Shown here in pieces: positions 8,440-17,720 of a DNA stretch of 64,000 nt (the first letter of the stretch is position 1; each line of letters opens with the position of its first letter). A program made the translations under genes and the position numbers. The notes beneath the pieces were generated by a model, which saw only the letters and a list, made by a program, of their open reading frames with translations, ran no database searches and was not told the origin of the DNA. Source of the stretch: Natrialba hulunbeirensis JCM 10989 (GTDB lineage: Archaea > Halobacteriota > Halobacteria > Halobacteriales > Natrialbaceae); contig NZ_AOIM01000037.1 in assembly GCF_000337575.1 (NCBI RefSeq), positions 62,001-126,000 on the forward strand, read 5' to 3'.

Positions 8440-8461
8440 GCGTTTCTCGACTGGCGTGCCG
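8360..8461. repeat. 17-bp direct repeat in and before the pseudogene
   Basis: TCTCGACTGGCGTGCCG occurs at 8360-8376 inside the pseudogene and again at 8445-8461 just upstream of its start, 85 bases apart on the same strand. On the coding strand each copy begins the same peptide phase (GTPVE), so the upstream copy looks like a duplicated gene piece. Confidence 0.85.
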
Positions 8462-8791
8462 AAGTGGTTCGCTCGCTTCGAGCGATTCACGCACACCACG
8501 TGTCGCGCGCCGATGTATACAACACACCTCCGATGTTGGGGAGTCGTGGGCGCACATATGCCCTGTCGACGGCACTCTTCCATCGTCTAGGCGGCGACGC
8601 GTTTTCACATCTTCCTCAGGATTGTGTCGTCGTCCTTGCTATCTCCCTCGGGTGTCTCCCCAACTAGTTGGCTTTATCTTACGTGTGGAAGTTCTAGTCG
8701 TCGGCGGGATGCCCTCGAGTGGTCGCGGACGGACGCCGACGATTTGCATCCGAAACGCGGTCGGCGAGGACCGCGGATTCAACGATCTTAA
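8440..8791. other. intergenic region with a perfect palindrome
   Basis: About 350 bases with no recognisable intact gene. At 8469-8485 lies a perfect hairpin, TCGCTCG, spacer CTT, then CGAGCGA. The right part (8700-8791) is GC-rich and could be decayed coding sequence, but I could not assign it to any family. Confidence 0.4.
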
Positions 8792-9262
8792 TTAGGAATA
8801 GTTAAAGTCGAAATCTTCGCTGCCAACTTGTGTTCGAGTAGCGTCTTCCTCAAGCTCAGCAACTGCAGTTACCGTTCCATCGATAGCATTGTCAGTTTCT
8901 GCTGCTTCAAGATGAACATCAGCACCATCATCCTCATCACCAATTCGGACTGTATCACCCACACTGAGACCGGTCAATTCACTTTCACCACTATTGATTT
9001 CACCTGATTCCAGACCCTGGATATCAACATGATCTGCATTGCCGAGCGATGTCACTTCGACCTGAATATGTTGATCACTTTCGTCAACATCAATCGTTAC
9101 GCCTGCTTGTGCTTCTTGGCCCACACTACCACCGAGATCTAAGACGAATGCTGCAATAACTGCTGCAAGAATGACAGTAATTGTAACCATTAGAATAACT
9201 CCTATAACAGGAGAAACAGCACGCTCGTCCTTGTTGCCGACTAGTTTCTTGGTAAACACCAT
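8792..9262 (-). CDS. type IV pilin, archaeal Pilin_N type (second of pair)
   Basis: A 156-residue archaeal type IV pilin precursor. A short basic leader ends in [11 protein letters not shown]; the prepilin peptidase (PibD) site is expected at the R14-A15-V16 region, and residues 16-42 form the hydrophobic H-domain that packs the pilus core. The mature head is acidic, with the phrase [16 protein letters not shown] shared with its neighbour. It begins three bases after the stop of the upstream pilin gene, so they are one operon. GC content is lower than the window average. No pilus assembly ATPase or membrane component is in the window. Confidence 0.9.
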   Translation of the reverse strand: MVFTKKLVGNKDERAVSPVIGVILMVTITVILAAVIAAFVLDLGGSVGQEAQAGVTIDVDESDQHIQVEVTSLGNADHVDIQGLESGEINSGESELTGLSVGDTVRIGDEDDGADVHLEAAETDNAIDGTVTAVAELEEDATRTQVGSEDFDFNYS

Positions 9263-9265
9263 TGT

Positions 9266-9709
9266 TTAGAAGTCCCAGTCCTCGCTGCTAACCTGTGTCT
9301 CTGTACCATCCGCGTCAATCACAGCAACGGCGGAGATCGTCCCTGCCGAATTCAGGTCATCCGGGCTACTTTCGGATAGGGTAACAGTGTCTCCAACAGT
9401 CATCCCGCTAATGTCTGAGTCGCCTTCAGACGTGTCACTCCCGAAGTCACTGGATTTGAGGTCGACATGATCTGCATTCCCTAGAGACATTACCTCTATT
9501 TGCACTTCGTTATTTTCTTCATCTACTTCAATTGTCACACCCGCCTGGGCTTCCTGACCAACGCTGTCACCAAGGTCCAGAACGAACGCAGCGATCACAG
9601 CCGCAAGAATGACTGTAATTGCAACCATTAGGATGACGCCAATAACGGGCGATACTGCACGCTCTTCTTCGTTGCCTAGTAGTTTGGCTCTGTATTTTGT
9701 AAGATCCAT
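9266..9709 (-). CDS. type IV pilin, archaeal Pilin_N type (first of pair)
   Basis: A 147-residue pilin precursor with leader ending at E16-R17-A18-V19 and the same H-domain core ([20 protein letters not shown]) as the next gene. After the H-domain both share [10 protein letters not shown] and a later LGNADHVD phrase, then diverge into different acidic heads, so the pair arose by tandem duplication. The pair ends differently but both close with a SEDWDF or SEDFDF motif. It is the promoter-proximal gene; a clear TATA box lies at 9866-9876, leaving a leader of roughly 135 bases, unusually long for this genome. Confidence 0.9.
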   Translation of the reverse strand: MDLTKYRAKLLGNEEERAVSPVIGVILMVAITVILAAVIAAFVLDLGDSVGQEAQAGVTIEVDEENNEVQIEVMSLGNADHVDLKSSDFGSDTSEGDSDISGMTVGDTVTLSESSPDDLNSAGTISAVAVIDADGTETQVSSEDWDF

Positions 9710-10049
9710 TGTTGGATTCGTTTTCGTTCAGCACCCCAAACGGTGAGAAGACGTATTCCGGGGTCCGTGGAAGGACCGAGTGACGCTCGAGGGGGATTAG
9801 GCATCGAATCCTCGGCGTCGTCTTCTCGTCGCGTTTCGGTGCTTGTCGCAAGCACTGGAAGATCAGTATATATAACCAATAGATAGTGAACCATTTCGGG
9901 TACACATCAAGGAGCACATGGTTTTCAGATCTGATAATCAAGGGAGTGCAGAGCACCTACAGCACCCCCTTGAACCGACGCCATCTTGCATTCTCAGATT
10001 TGAGAGTGACAACGGCAAGAATTTTGCCAGTCTCGTGTGACCCGCACCT
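9710..10049. other. divergent promoter region of pilins and the 10050 gene
   Basis: About 340 bases of lower GC. It contains the pilin TATA box and the long pilin leader. A short out-of-frame ORF overlaps the pilin start but has no supporting features. Nothing else was recognised. Confidence 0.45.
9866..9876 (-). promoter_or_regulatory. TATA box of the pilin operon
   Basis: On the minus strand the sequence GGTTATATATACT is the strongest TATA match nearby. Transcription would start near 9845, giving an untranslated leader of about 135 bases before the first pilin ATG at 9709. Confidence 0.6.
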
Positions 10050-10442
10050 ATGGACTGGGATGACCCAGTGATCGACGAGCGCGACCTTGCGCGCACCTAC
10101 GATGGCGGTGCGTATGCAGATCCGTGGTCCGGCGTGCTCGACTACCGGGCTGTCATGCGCTACGCGAGTCAGCACCCGGACAAGGGCTCGTACGTGATCT
10201 CGAACGCGCAAGAGATTCCACGTGGGCGCGTTCGCGGATGGGTCGACGATAGTGGAATGCCAGACACCGCTCGCGGAATCGAAACCGCTCGCGAGCTGGG
10301 CTGGCTTGATGCAACCTACCGCGACGATGCCTTTCTCGCGCTGAACACACTCGTCGCGAACGTCTTTTCTGGCGGTTCGATTGCAACCGAGACGTCCGCA
10401 CCATCGTCGCACTGCTACATCGCGACCACCGGTCCCGCGTAA
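10050..10442 (+). pseudogene. probable truncated haloarchaeal protein, N-terminal fragment
   Basis: Reads 130 residues from MDWDDPVIDERDLARTYDG. The segment YADPWSGVLDYRAVMRY, then HPDKGSYVISNAQEIPRGRV and GWLDATYRDDAFLALNTLV, looks like an N-terminal helix-turn-helix unit that I remember from much longer haloarchaeal proteins, where it precedes a large C-terminal part. Here the frame runs into an uncharacteristic tail (SSHCYIATTGPA) and stops, so the gene is probably cut short by a deletion or frameshift near 10400. It may still give a short DNA-binding protein. The function is not known. Confidence 0.5.
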
Positions 10443-10540
10443 TCGACGCGTTGAGATAGCCGTCCTCGGGTACGAGCTCCACACCGCCAGTAGTTTCTGA
10501 AGGTAATTGTTAACACGCACGATCATGTTTGTGATTGTGT

Positions 10541-12469
10541 ATGTCAGCAACACGTGATGGAAACGGTGACGAAGAATCGCAGACGCGAGGGCGGGGAACG
10601 ACGCGACGACGAGTACTTCAGACAGCTGTTGCGACCGGAGCGATAGCGGGGGCAACAATACCAGCCGCTGCCGACGCCGACTCGATCGATGCCGAACCGA
10701 CGTTCGAGGACGGTCGCGCACAGCCGGTCTTCGCCGACGATGACGTGATCCGCGAGAGCTACTGGGTCGAAACGTCGCTCGACACCGACGGAACCGGTGA
10801 GCCGGACCGCGTGCACGTCGAAATCGCGCGGCCAGCCTCGACGGTGACTACTGATCTCCAGCTGCCGGTCGTCATCCAACCGAGTCCGTACTACGGGCCG
10901 GACCAGCCGGCCTGGGGATACTCTCCGAACGAGGAACTATACGAGCCCGACAAACCGGGGCGTGACCTCGATGGCGGCCCAGAAGATCGGTCACGGGAGG
11001 TGTACGACGACTATTCGGATCTCGCCGAGTTCACCGGCGGTGAGACGCCCCAGATCGGTCCGTCGGCCTTCGAAGACGAACTGCTCCAGTGTGGCTTCAT
11101 CTGGGCCTATCCAGCCTCGATCGGCACGGAACAGTCGACTGGCTGTCCCGACGTCGGCGGTGAGACCGAAATCGAGGGGATCAGAACCGTCGTCGACTGG
11201 CTCAACGGGCGAGCAGATGCCTACGACGCACGAGAGGGTGGCCAGGCGGTCGAGGCGGACTGGACGACCGGTAGCGCCGGGATGATGGGCATCTCGTACA
11301 ACGGCACGCTCGCAAACGGCGTCGCCGCGACCGGCGTCGATGGTCTGGAGGCGATCGTCCCCATCGTCGCGATTTCAAACTGGTACGATTACTATCGCGC
11401 GAACGGCCACGTCGCGTCGAGTCTGGACATGGGTGGCCTGTTCGACTACATCATGAGCCGTGAGAATGGCGATCTCTGTGAGCCCGCCAGAGATCTCGTC
11501 GAGAACGGGCAAGATCGGACAACAGGCAACTACAACGATTGGTGGCACGAGCGTAACTACCTCCCGGATGTTGAGAACATCGATTGCGGCGTGCTCATCT
11601 GTCACGGGCTCTATGACTTCAACGTCGAAACCTCGAACGCCTCGAAACTGGTCGAACAGCTCAGAGAGCACGACAAGCCCTACCGGATGTGGCTTCACCA
11701 GGGTGGCCACTCCGACCCACTCAGCCGCGGTGTCGACGAAGATGCCTGGGTCGACCTCCTCAACCGCTGGTACACCTACTGGCTGTTCGACGTCGAAAAC
11801 GACGTGATGGACGAGCCGCCGATCACGGTCGAACGAGAGGACGGCTCGCTGGCCGCCGAAGCCGACTGGCCACACCCCGATACCGAGCACGTCGACCTTT
11901 CGTTCGCACCCGGCGGCCAGACGAAAGGCGGATTGACACTCGAGTCCCCTACCGGGCCGCCGGTGACGGAGTCGCTGGTCGACGACCCCGATATCTTCAT
12001 CCAGACGCACGCGAATGCCGACGAGTCCGACAATCGGCTCGTCTACACGACCGAACCGCTATCTGAAGACGTGCGACTCAGCGGGACTGTGATTCCGGAC
12101 CTGACGCTGTCGTTCGACGAACCGGCCGCGAACGTGACGGCGTTGCTGGTTGAGTACGACGAAGATGGCGAGGCTGAGATCGTCAATCGGGGTTGGATGA
12201 ACCCGCAGAATCGGAAGTCGGTGAGCGAGACGTTCGCGTTGCACCCGCCGGGACGGCCGTACCACGTCGAATTCAACCTGCAGGCGGCCGATCGGGTCTT
12301 CGATGCGGGCTCCCGGCTCGGGATCGTGTTGTTGTCGACCGATCCCGGTCACGGAATGCTCCAGCCGCCGGAGACGCGCGTCGAAATCTCGCTCGATCTC
12401 TCGAAGAGTACGGTCCGTCTGCCGATCGTTGGTGGCGAGGACGCGGTGTCGGCGGCGCTCTCGGAGTGA
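10541..12469 (+). CDS. Tat-exported CocE/PepX-family (S15) hydrolase
   Basis: A 642-residue alpha/beta hydrolase of the X-prolyl dipeptidyl peptidase/CocE family. It starts at ATG 10541 with a Tat signal (T-R-R-R-V-L-Q near residue 23) and an AAADA-type cleavage region. Catalytic residues are visible: Ser252 in GMMGISYNG, Asp359 in CHGLYDFNV and His390 in HQGGHSDP. The last 230 residues form the jelly-roll domain usual in this family (VRLSGTVIPDLTLS, PYHVEFNL, RLGIVLLSTDPGH). It probably cleaves peptides or esters outside the cell. The real substrate cannot be told; members include peptidases and cocaine-esterase-like enzymes. Confidence 0.9.
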   Translation: MSATRDGNGDEESQTRGRGTTRRRVLQTAVATGAIAGATIPAAADADSIDAEPTFEDGRAQPVFADDDVIRESYWVETSLDTDGTGEPDRVHVEIARPASTVTTDLQLPVVIQPSPYYGPDQPAWGYSPNEELYEPDKPGRDLDGGPEDRSREVYDDYSDLAEFTGGETPQIGPSAFEDELLQCGFIWAYPASIGTEQSTGCPDVGGETEIEGIRTVVDWLNGRADAYDAREGGQAVEADWTTGSAGMMGISYNGTLANGVAATGVDGLEAIVPIVAISNWYDYYRANGHVASSLDMGGLFDYIMSRENGDLCEPARDLVENGQDRTTGNYNDWWHERNYLPDVENIDCGVLICHGLYDFNVETSNASKLVEQLREHDKPYRMWLHQGGHSDPLSRGVDEDAWVDLLNRWYTYWLFDVENDVMDEPPITVEREDGSLAAEADWPHPDTEHVDLSFAPGGQTKGGLTLESPTGPPVTESLVDDPDIFIQTHANADESDNRLVYTTEPLSEDVRLSGTVIPDLTLSFDEPAANVTALLVEYDEDGEAEIVNRGWMNPQNRKSVSETFALHPPGRPYHVEFNLQAADRVFDAGSRLGIVLLSTDPGHGMLQPPETRVEISLDLSKSTVRLPIVGGEDAVSAALSE

Positions 12470-12545
12470 CCGGCCTGGTCGTCATTTCGATCACCTCGAC
12501 GACTCGTCACGTGGGTTTTCCACGCGGGATGTGGTGTCTGGGTGT

Positions 12546-13715
12546 ATGGATGATCGACGGGCGGATTCCGATCGTGGTCGTGGTCATGACGGTAACGGTG
12601 ATCGTGACCGTGGCCATGACCGTGACGATAACCGAGATCAGGAACCGGAGGGCGAAAGCGAAGCCAACGACAATCGCGATGCAGGATCCGACGCCGAGGG
12701 AGACCGAACACCGACACACACACGAACAGCCTTTGATGTCGACGCCGAGACCGAACTCACCTACGAAACGGTTGCGGAGTCGCCACTCAAACGCTGGCTC
12801 TTACTCGATGGCAACCGACTCCTGATTGCCGGTCTGCTCGCGGCTGGGCTCTACGCCGCCGTGATCGTGCTGCAGGTGGGTGGGCTCATCGATATCACAA
12901 ACGCGGATACGGTCGTTTCCCTCTACAGCGCTCTCGTCGGCGGGACACTCCCATTCATCACGATCGTCCTGGCGATCAACCAGCTCGTCCTCTCACAGGA
13001 ACTGGGCTGGCCGAACGAACTCACTGAACGCTTCGAGAAGATGACCGACTTCCAGCACCGCGTGGAGGCTGTGACTGGTATCTCTGTTAGCCCCTCCTCT
13101 CCGGCAGCGTTCCTCCGACTCGTCGTCGACGCCACGGTCGAGCGCGGCCGGCGACTTCCCGACTCGCTCTCCGACGACGCGACGGCCCACCAGCGCGAGG
13201 AAATCGCTCGCTTCGTCGAGACACTCGAGTCCGATGGCGAAACAGTCTCAGATGCATTGGCCGATGCGGAGTTTGGGACCTTCGAAGCGCTCTCCGCCGT
13301 GCTCGGCCACCATCAGGGAAACTACTACCACGCGGCGCGGTTGTTTCACGAGGAGTGGGATGAGTCCTTCACAGAAACGGCGCCACTCGAGGAACTGATC
13401 GAGCTACTCGAGTTGCTCGCGATTGCGCGCCAAACGTTCAAGACGCTGTATGTCCAGCACGAACTGGCGATTCTGTCGCGGCTGTTGCTGTACGTTGGGT
13501 TTCCGACGCTGGTTGGTGGAGGACTGTTGCTCGTCTCGTATCCGACGTTGGTGACACTGATCTCGACGCCGGCAGTCTTGCTCGCGGTTGCTGCGGGTGG
13601 TGTGGTGCTCGTCTTCCTGCCGTTCGTGGTCCTGTTGAGCTATGCGCTGCGGATTGCGACTATTGCGGCACGTACTGCGGACTTCGGTCCGTTCGTGCCG
13701 CAGTCGTCGCCGTAG
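12546..13715 (+). CDS. integral membrane protein with charged N-terminal tail
   Basis: A 389-residue protein with a hydrophilic tail of about 55 residues in which DRGHDGNGDRDRGHDRDD is an obvious repeat. Two membrane helices follow (near RLLIAGLLAAGLYAAVIVLQ and YSALVGGTLPFITIVLAINQ), then a soluble helical domain of about 150 residues, then two or three C-terminal helices. No catalytic motif was found and I do not recognise the family; the layout resembles unassigned haloarchaeal membrane proteins. ATG 12546 follows a GTG-rich stretch; an upstream-open frame overlaps the hydrolase gene and is not protein-like. Confidence 0.75.
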   Translation: MDDRRADSDRGRGHDGNGDRDRGHDRDDNRDQEPEGESEANDNRDAGSDAEGDRTPTHTRTAFDVDAETELTYETVAESPLKRWLLLDGNRLLIAGLLAAGLYAAVIVLQVGGLIDITNADTVVSLYSALVGGTLPFITIVLAINQLVLSQELGWPNELTERFEKMTDFQHRVEAVTGISVSPSSPAAFLRLVVDATVERGRRLPDSLSDDATAHQREEIARFVETLESDGETVSDALADAEFGTFEALSAVLGHHQGNYYHAARLFHEEWDESFTETAPLEELIELLELLAIARQTFKTLYVQHELAILSRLLLYVGFPTLVGGGLLLVSYPTLVTLISTPAVLLAVAAGGVVLVFLPFVVLLSYALRIATIAARTADFGPFVPQSSP

Positions 13716-13743
13716 GCGACTGCCGTGATCGCATCAGACAGTA

Positions 13744-13753
13744 GTTATATTAG
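13744..13753 (+). promoter_or_regulatory. TATA box of the APC permease gene
   Basis: GTTATATTAG is 30-39 bases before the permease ATG at 13783, so the transcript is leaderless or nearly so. Confidence 0.55.
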
Positions 13754-13782
13754 AGGGCGAGTCGATTGTGGGGTGTTGGCAT

Positions 13783-15303
13783 ATGTCAGAAGGAGAGTTC
13801 AAGCTGATTAGCGAACAGATCGGGCCGCTTTCGGCGATTGCGTTGCTAATCGGGACGGCGCTGGGGATGAGCATTTTTATCGTGCCGACGCAAATGGCGG
13901 CGGTGGCTGGGCCGAGTATCTCGATTGCGATCGTGCTCTCGATCGTCCCGATGGTGCTGGGCGTCCTCTTGTTGTTGCAGTTGGGAGGGGCGATTCCAGT
14001 CGCGGGCGGGATCTACGTCTACGGCTCGCGGCTGGTCGGGCCTTACTGGGGATTTTTGAGCATCGTTGTGCCGGTGCTTGCCGTGTGGGCATATCTGCTG
14101 TTCGCTGCACTCGGATTTGCACAGTATCTCCCGGTCATCACCGGGGCGTTGCCGGTCGGCGACGTGCCGACACTGCCTGCGGTCTGGCTCTTGCTCGCAG
14201 CGTTTCTGGTGCTCAACTACGTCGGGATTCAGTTCGCCGCACGGGTCCAGATCGGTCTCGTTGCGGTGCTCATCACGGGAATGCTCGTCTTCATCGTCGG
14301 CGGGGCGATGGCGTTCGATCCTGGGAACCTGACGCCGATATTCCCGACCGGATCCGGTGAACCGCTGGCGGACAGCTACGCACCGTTCTTCCTTGCGATC
14401 GTGCTTCTGTACATCCCGTTCCAGGGGTTCGCGATGATTATCGAAATCGGGGAGGAGTTGCGCGAGCCAGTCAAGAACATTCCGCGCGTGCTTGCGGTCG
14501 GCATGTCGCTCGTCGCGTTGCTCTCGGTCGGAGTCGTCGTAGCGCTGGTCGGGGCTGCCTCGTGGGAGAGCGCGATCGATCCAGCGACGGGTGAGGCAGT
14601 TGACGGCGGAATCGCCGCCGTCGGGACGGCGTTCCTGCCCGACTGGGCTGTCCTCGTCATCGGGATCGCAGCGCTGGTTGCGGCCGCGACGACGGTGAAC
14701 ACGCTGTTTACGTCCTACTCTCGAACCGTGATGCGAGCGGCTCGTGATGAGGTCGTTCCTTCGTTTTTCTCCGCCGTCCACGACCGATTCGAGACGCCTT
14801 ACCGGGCGGTCGTCCTGCTCGGGATTCCACCGCTACTTGCAGCCCCGTTCATGGGCTGGTTCGACGCGGTCATCGCTGTCGACGTACTCGACTGGCTCGT
14901 TGTCGTCACCGTAACGGGTATCTTCATCTCGTTCATGGTCGGCGGCGTCGCGCTGTGGAACCTGCCACAGGAGTTCCCCAAACGGTACGAGTACTCGATC
15001 TACACGCTGCCGCTGCCGGTGCTCAAGGTCGTCGCAGTGGGGAACGTCGTCGTCTCGTTCGTGTTCATGCTGCTCGTCGCCGCCAGCGCCCCCTCGGCGC
15101 TCGCGTTCGTCCTCGTCTGGATCGTCCTCACCTCGGCCGCCTACGTCTACAGAATTCGCTCCTCGGCGCGGCGAGACGTCGACCTTCGCGCACGGATGTC
15201 GCTGTTGCATAAGCACGAATCGATCGGCGGTAGCGGTGGCAGTGGCAGTAGCAGTGGTGATAGCGATGCGAACACCGACGGCGGAACCAACACCGACGCT
15301 TGA
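13783..15303 (+). CDS. APC-superfamily amino-acid/amine permease
   Basis: A 506-residue protein with about twelve membrane helices. The first helix has the GTALGMSIFIVP phrase that corresponds to the substrate-binding break of APC transporters, followed by GPSISIAIV. An in-line motif EIGEELREPVKNIPR in the loop after helix 6 is typical of amino-acid permeases of this superfamily. The C-terminus is a flexible Gly/Ser/Asp tail. It likely takes up an amino acid or organic amine with an ion gradient. Start MSEGEFKL at 13783 fits the TATA box at 13744; the longer frame from 13768 is not needed. Confidence 0.88.
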   Translation: MSEGEFKLISEQIGPLSAIALLIGTALGMSIFIVPTQMAAVAGPSISIAIVLSIVPMVLGVLLLLQLGGAIPVAGGIYVYGSRLVGPYWGFLSIVVPVLAVWAYLLFAALGFAQYLPVITGALPVGDVPTLPAVWLLLAAFLVLNYVGIQFAARVQIGLVAVLITGMLVFIVGGAMAFDPGNLTPIFPTGSGEPLADSYAPFFLAIVLLYIPFQGFAMIIEIGEELREPVKNIPRVLAVGMSLVALLSVGVVVALVGAASWESAIDPATGEAVDGGIAAVGTAFLPDWAVLVIGIAALVAAATTVNTLFTSYSRTVMRAARDEVVPSFFSAVHDRFETPYRAVVLLGIPPLLAAPFMGWFDAVIAVDVLDWLVVVTVTGIFISFMVGGVALWNLPQEFPKRYEYSIYTLPLPVLKVVAVGNVVVSFVFMLLVAASAPSALAFVLVWIVLTSAAYVYRIRSSARRDVDLRARMSLLHKHESIGGSGGSGSSSGDSDANTDGGTNTDA

Positions 15304-15433
15304 GCGGACTGGCGTCCCCGTTTCGTAGTGGACCCAAGCGGTTCGCGTCTCTTCTCAAATTGAGAAACAACACCCTGTCTGAGCGAGGGTAACTCGAGTA
15401 CGACTCCGAAAAGATGGCGTTCCAGCCGCGTCC

Positions 15434-15865
15434 CTATCGACACTCCGCCGTACCGATTGTCGGACCGCTGTGTGGCGTCCGGCCGCGCGAGAGGTAGGAT
15501 GCGAGGTCGGTCGTCGTCACGATCCCGATGACGCCTTCGTCCTCGTCGACCACTGGGAGGTGGTGACAGCCGTGTTCGAGCATGGTGGCTGCAGCGTCGC
15601 GGATACTGTCCTGTGCGGAGGTGGTGACAACGTCTTCGGTCATGTAGCGTTCGACGGTCGTTTCGGCCTTCGGCTGGCTCTGGGCGACGATATCGACGAA
15701 GTCAGTCGTCGTCAGAATGCCGGCGAGGTGGTTGTTCGAATCGACGACGATCACCGATCCGATATCGTTCTCGCGCATGACCTGGCCGGCGGTTTCGACC
15801 AACGTGTCCCGTCGAACGGTGTGAAGTGACGTGGACATGATGCGGCCGACAAAGATGTCTTCCAT
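15434..15865 (-). CDS. two-CBS-domain protein
   Basis: A 143-residue protein made of two CBS domains (about residues 5-60 and 68-132), each ending in the family phrase GILTTTDF or GIVTTTDL. CBS pairs bind adenosine-containing ligands and act as energy sensors, usually as regulatory modules. Here it is free-standing, so its partner is unknown. Upstream on the minus strand are a TATA-like AAGTATTATG and a purine-rich GGAGAAGG before the ATG at 15865. A perfect 10-bp palindrome TCCTATAGGA (15878-15887) overlaps this region and could be an operator. Confidence 0.9.
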   Translation of the reverse strand: MEDIFVGRIMSTSLHTVRRDTLVETAGQVMRENDIGSVIVVDSNNHLAGILTTTDFVDIVAQSQPKAETTVERYMTEDVVTTSAQDSIRDAAATMLEHGCHHLPVVDEDEGVIGIVTTTDLASYLSRGRTPHSGPTIGTAECR

Positions 15866-16030
15866 AGTACTGCCTTCTCCTATAGGAACATAATACTTTG
15901 CTATGAGTTACCTACTAGCATGCAGTGTTGGTATGCGTATCAATTATCAGCCACCTCCAGCCTACAATTCACGCCCAGACCTATGATCCAGTGGTGAACC
16001 TTTACGCTCCCGTGAGTCACACCCATCGGT

Positions 16031-17674
16031 ATGCGAATTAACGAGGCCGTCATCGACCGACTGGTTGCGAACGGGGTCGACACCCTGTTTGGCATTCCCG
16101 GCAAACAGACGCTACCGCTGAACGAAGCGATCAGCGAGCGCACGGACATCAACTTCGTCATGGCTCGCCACGAGACCGCCGTCTCCCACCAGGCGTGGGG
16201 GTACGCCGAAACGAGCGGCGGCCTGGCCGCGACCGTCGTCATCCCCGGTCCCGGAGACATGAACGCCATGAACGGGCTGAAGAACGCGCTCAACGACTGC
16301 ACGCCGCTCGTCCACATGGCCGTCGAGACCGAACCCGAGATCCGCGGCGGCGACGGCATCCACGAAACGCCGCCGGACACCTACGACAACGTCGTCAAGG
16401 AGAACGTCACCGTTGAAACGCCCGAGAGCACGATCGCCGAACTCCAGCGCGCGATCGACATCGCGCTCACCGCGCCGATGGGACCCGTCCGCGTCGGCAT
16501 TCCCAAGAACTTCCTCCCGATGGACGTGCCGCTCGCCGAACCCGGCGAAACCGAAACCCGCACCGTCGGTACTCCTGCAGAGGAGCGAATCGCCGAGGCC
16601 GCCGATCTCCTCGCCGGCGCCGAACACCCAATTATCATCGCCGGCGGCGGCGTCCGCGCCTCCGACGCGAGCGACGAACTCGCAGCTCTGGCCGAAACGC
16701 TCGACGCACCGGTGTTCCCGACCTACAAGGGCAAGGCCGTCCTCCCCGACGATCACGACCTCTTTGCGGGCGTGCTCTGTGGCGGCACCGGCAGCGCGGT
16801 CAAAGACCAGATCGCCGCCGCAGACGCGGCTCTCGGCGTCGGCACCGACCTCGACGCCGTCACGATGAAACACTGGGAGATCGACGTCCCGGACGACCTC
16901 GTCCACGTCACCCTGGACGCCAACGACATCGGCGTCGGCTACGACCCCGCGGTCGGCATCGTCGCAGACGCCGGCCGAACGATGGGTGCACTCGAGTCCG
17001 CCCTCGAAACTCGCTCGCTCGCCTCGGCGGATGGACACGAGCGCGCGCGGGAAACGCGCCAGGCCGTCGAAGACCGACTCGCGGAACTGGTCGCGGTCGA
17101 CGAATCGCCGCTGCCGTCCCCGAGCGCGCTGTCGGCGATTCGGGATGCAGTGCCTCGAGAGGCAGTCGTCGCGGCCGACGCGGGCGGGTTCCGCCTCTGG
17201 TCGCTCGTGATGTTCGAGGCGTACGAGCCCCGGGATTACGTCAATCCGGGCTCGTGGGCGACGATGGGGTCGGGCGTACCCTCGGCTATCGGCGCGAAGG
17301 CGGCGAATCCGGACCAGGAGGTCGTCGCGCTCACCGGTGACGGCGGACTGATGATGTGCGTCCACGAGCTGCACACGCTGGCCGACGAGGACATAGATGT
17401 AACCGTGATCGTGCTCAACAACAGCGATTACGCGATCATCAGCGAGGAGGCCGAACGCAGCTACCGGATGGAGGCGAGCGAGTACGGCTGGCAGGAGGTC
17501 CCGCTCGACTTCGAGGCCATCGCGTCCGGGATGGGTCTCGAGACGATGCGTGCTGGCACGCCGGACGAGATTCGCGAGACGGTTGCTGCGGCGATCGAGA
17601 GCGAGGGGCCGACGCTAGTCGAGATTCCGACGGATCCACACGAACCGCAGGCAAGCGTCTGGATGTCGGACTGA
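16031..17674 (+). CDS. thiamine diphosphate-dependent enzyme, acetolactate synthase-like
   Basis: A 547-residue ThDP enzyme of the acetolactate synthase/decarboxylase superfamily. The pyrimidine domain has the activating Glu48 (ARHETAVSHQ), the central domain spans about 185-330, and the pyrophosphate domain has the cofactor motif with GDG at 436-438 and NN at 463-464. No regulatory subunit gene is next to it, so a biosynthetic acetolactate synthase role is less likely. An MFS transporter and a class III aminotransferase follow on the same strand. The enzyme could act on a 2-oxo acid or aldehyde produced by the aminotransferase; sulfoacetaldehyde- or sulfopyruvate-type chemistry is possible but not shown. 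Confidence 0.85.
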   Translation: MRINEAVIDRLVANGVDTLFGIPGKQTLPLNEAISERTDINFVMARHETAVSHQAWGYAETSGGLAATVVIPGPGDMNAMNGLKNALNDCTPLVHMAVETEPEIRGGDGIHETPPDTYDNVVKENVTVETPESTIAELQRAIDIALTAPMGPVRVGIPKNFLPMDVPLAEPGETETRTVGTPAEERIAEAADLLAGAEHPIIIAGGGVRASDASDELAALAETLDAPVFPTYKGKAVLPDDHDLFAGVLCGGTGSAVKDQIAAADAALGVGTDLDAVTMKHWEIDVPDDLVHVTLDANDIGVGYDPAVGIVADAGRTMGALESALETRSLASADGHERARETRQAVEDRLAELVAVDESPLPSPSALSAIRDAVPREAVVAADAGGFRLWSLVMFEAYEPRDYVNPGSWATMGSGVPSAIGAKAANPDQEVVALTGDGGLMMCVHELHTLADEDIDVTVIVLNNSDYAIISEEAERSYRMEASEYGWQEVPLDFEAIASGMGLETMRAGTPDEIRETVAAAIESEGPTLVEIPTDPHEPQASVWMSD

Positions 17675-17675
17675 A

Positions 17676-17711
17676 CGACCGGCGTCTTGCCGGTCGGCCA
17701 GTTTCTCTGGC
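17676..17711 (+). terminator. two hairpins after the ThDP enzyme gene
   Basis: Directly after the TGA at 17672-17674 lies a perfect 8-bp hairpin (CGACCGGC, loop 17684-17688, GCCGGTCG), followed at once by a 5-bp hairpin (GCCAG, TTTCT, CTGGC). A short T-rich loop and CTTGC follow. It may end the transcript or protect its 3' end. Confidence 0.5.
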
Positions 17712-17720
17712 TTGCTAACC

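Noticed and set aside
12303-12545. Upstream extension of the membrane protein gene to 12303
   Set aside because: It overlaps the end of the PepX-like gene and its composition (Arg/Ser-rich) is not like a haloarchaeal protein.
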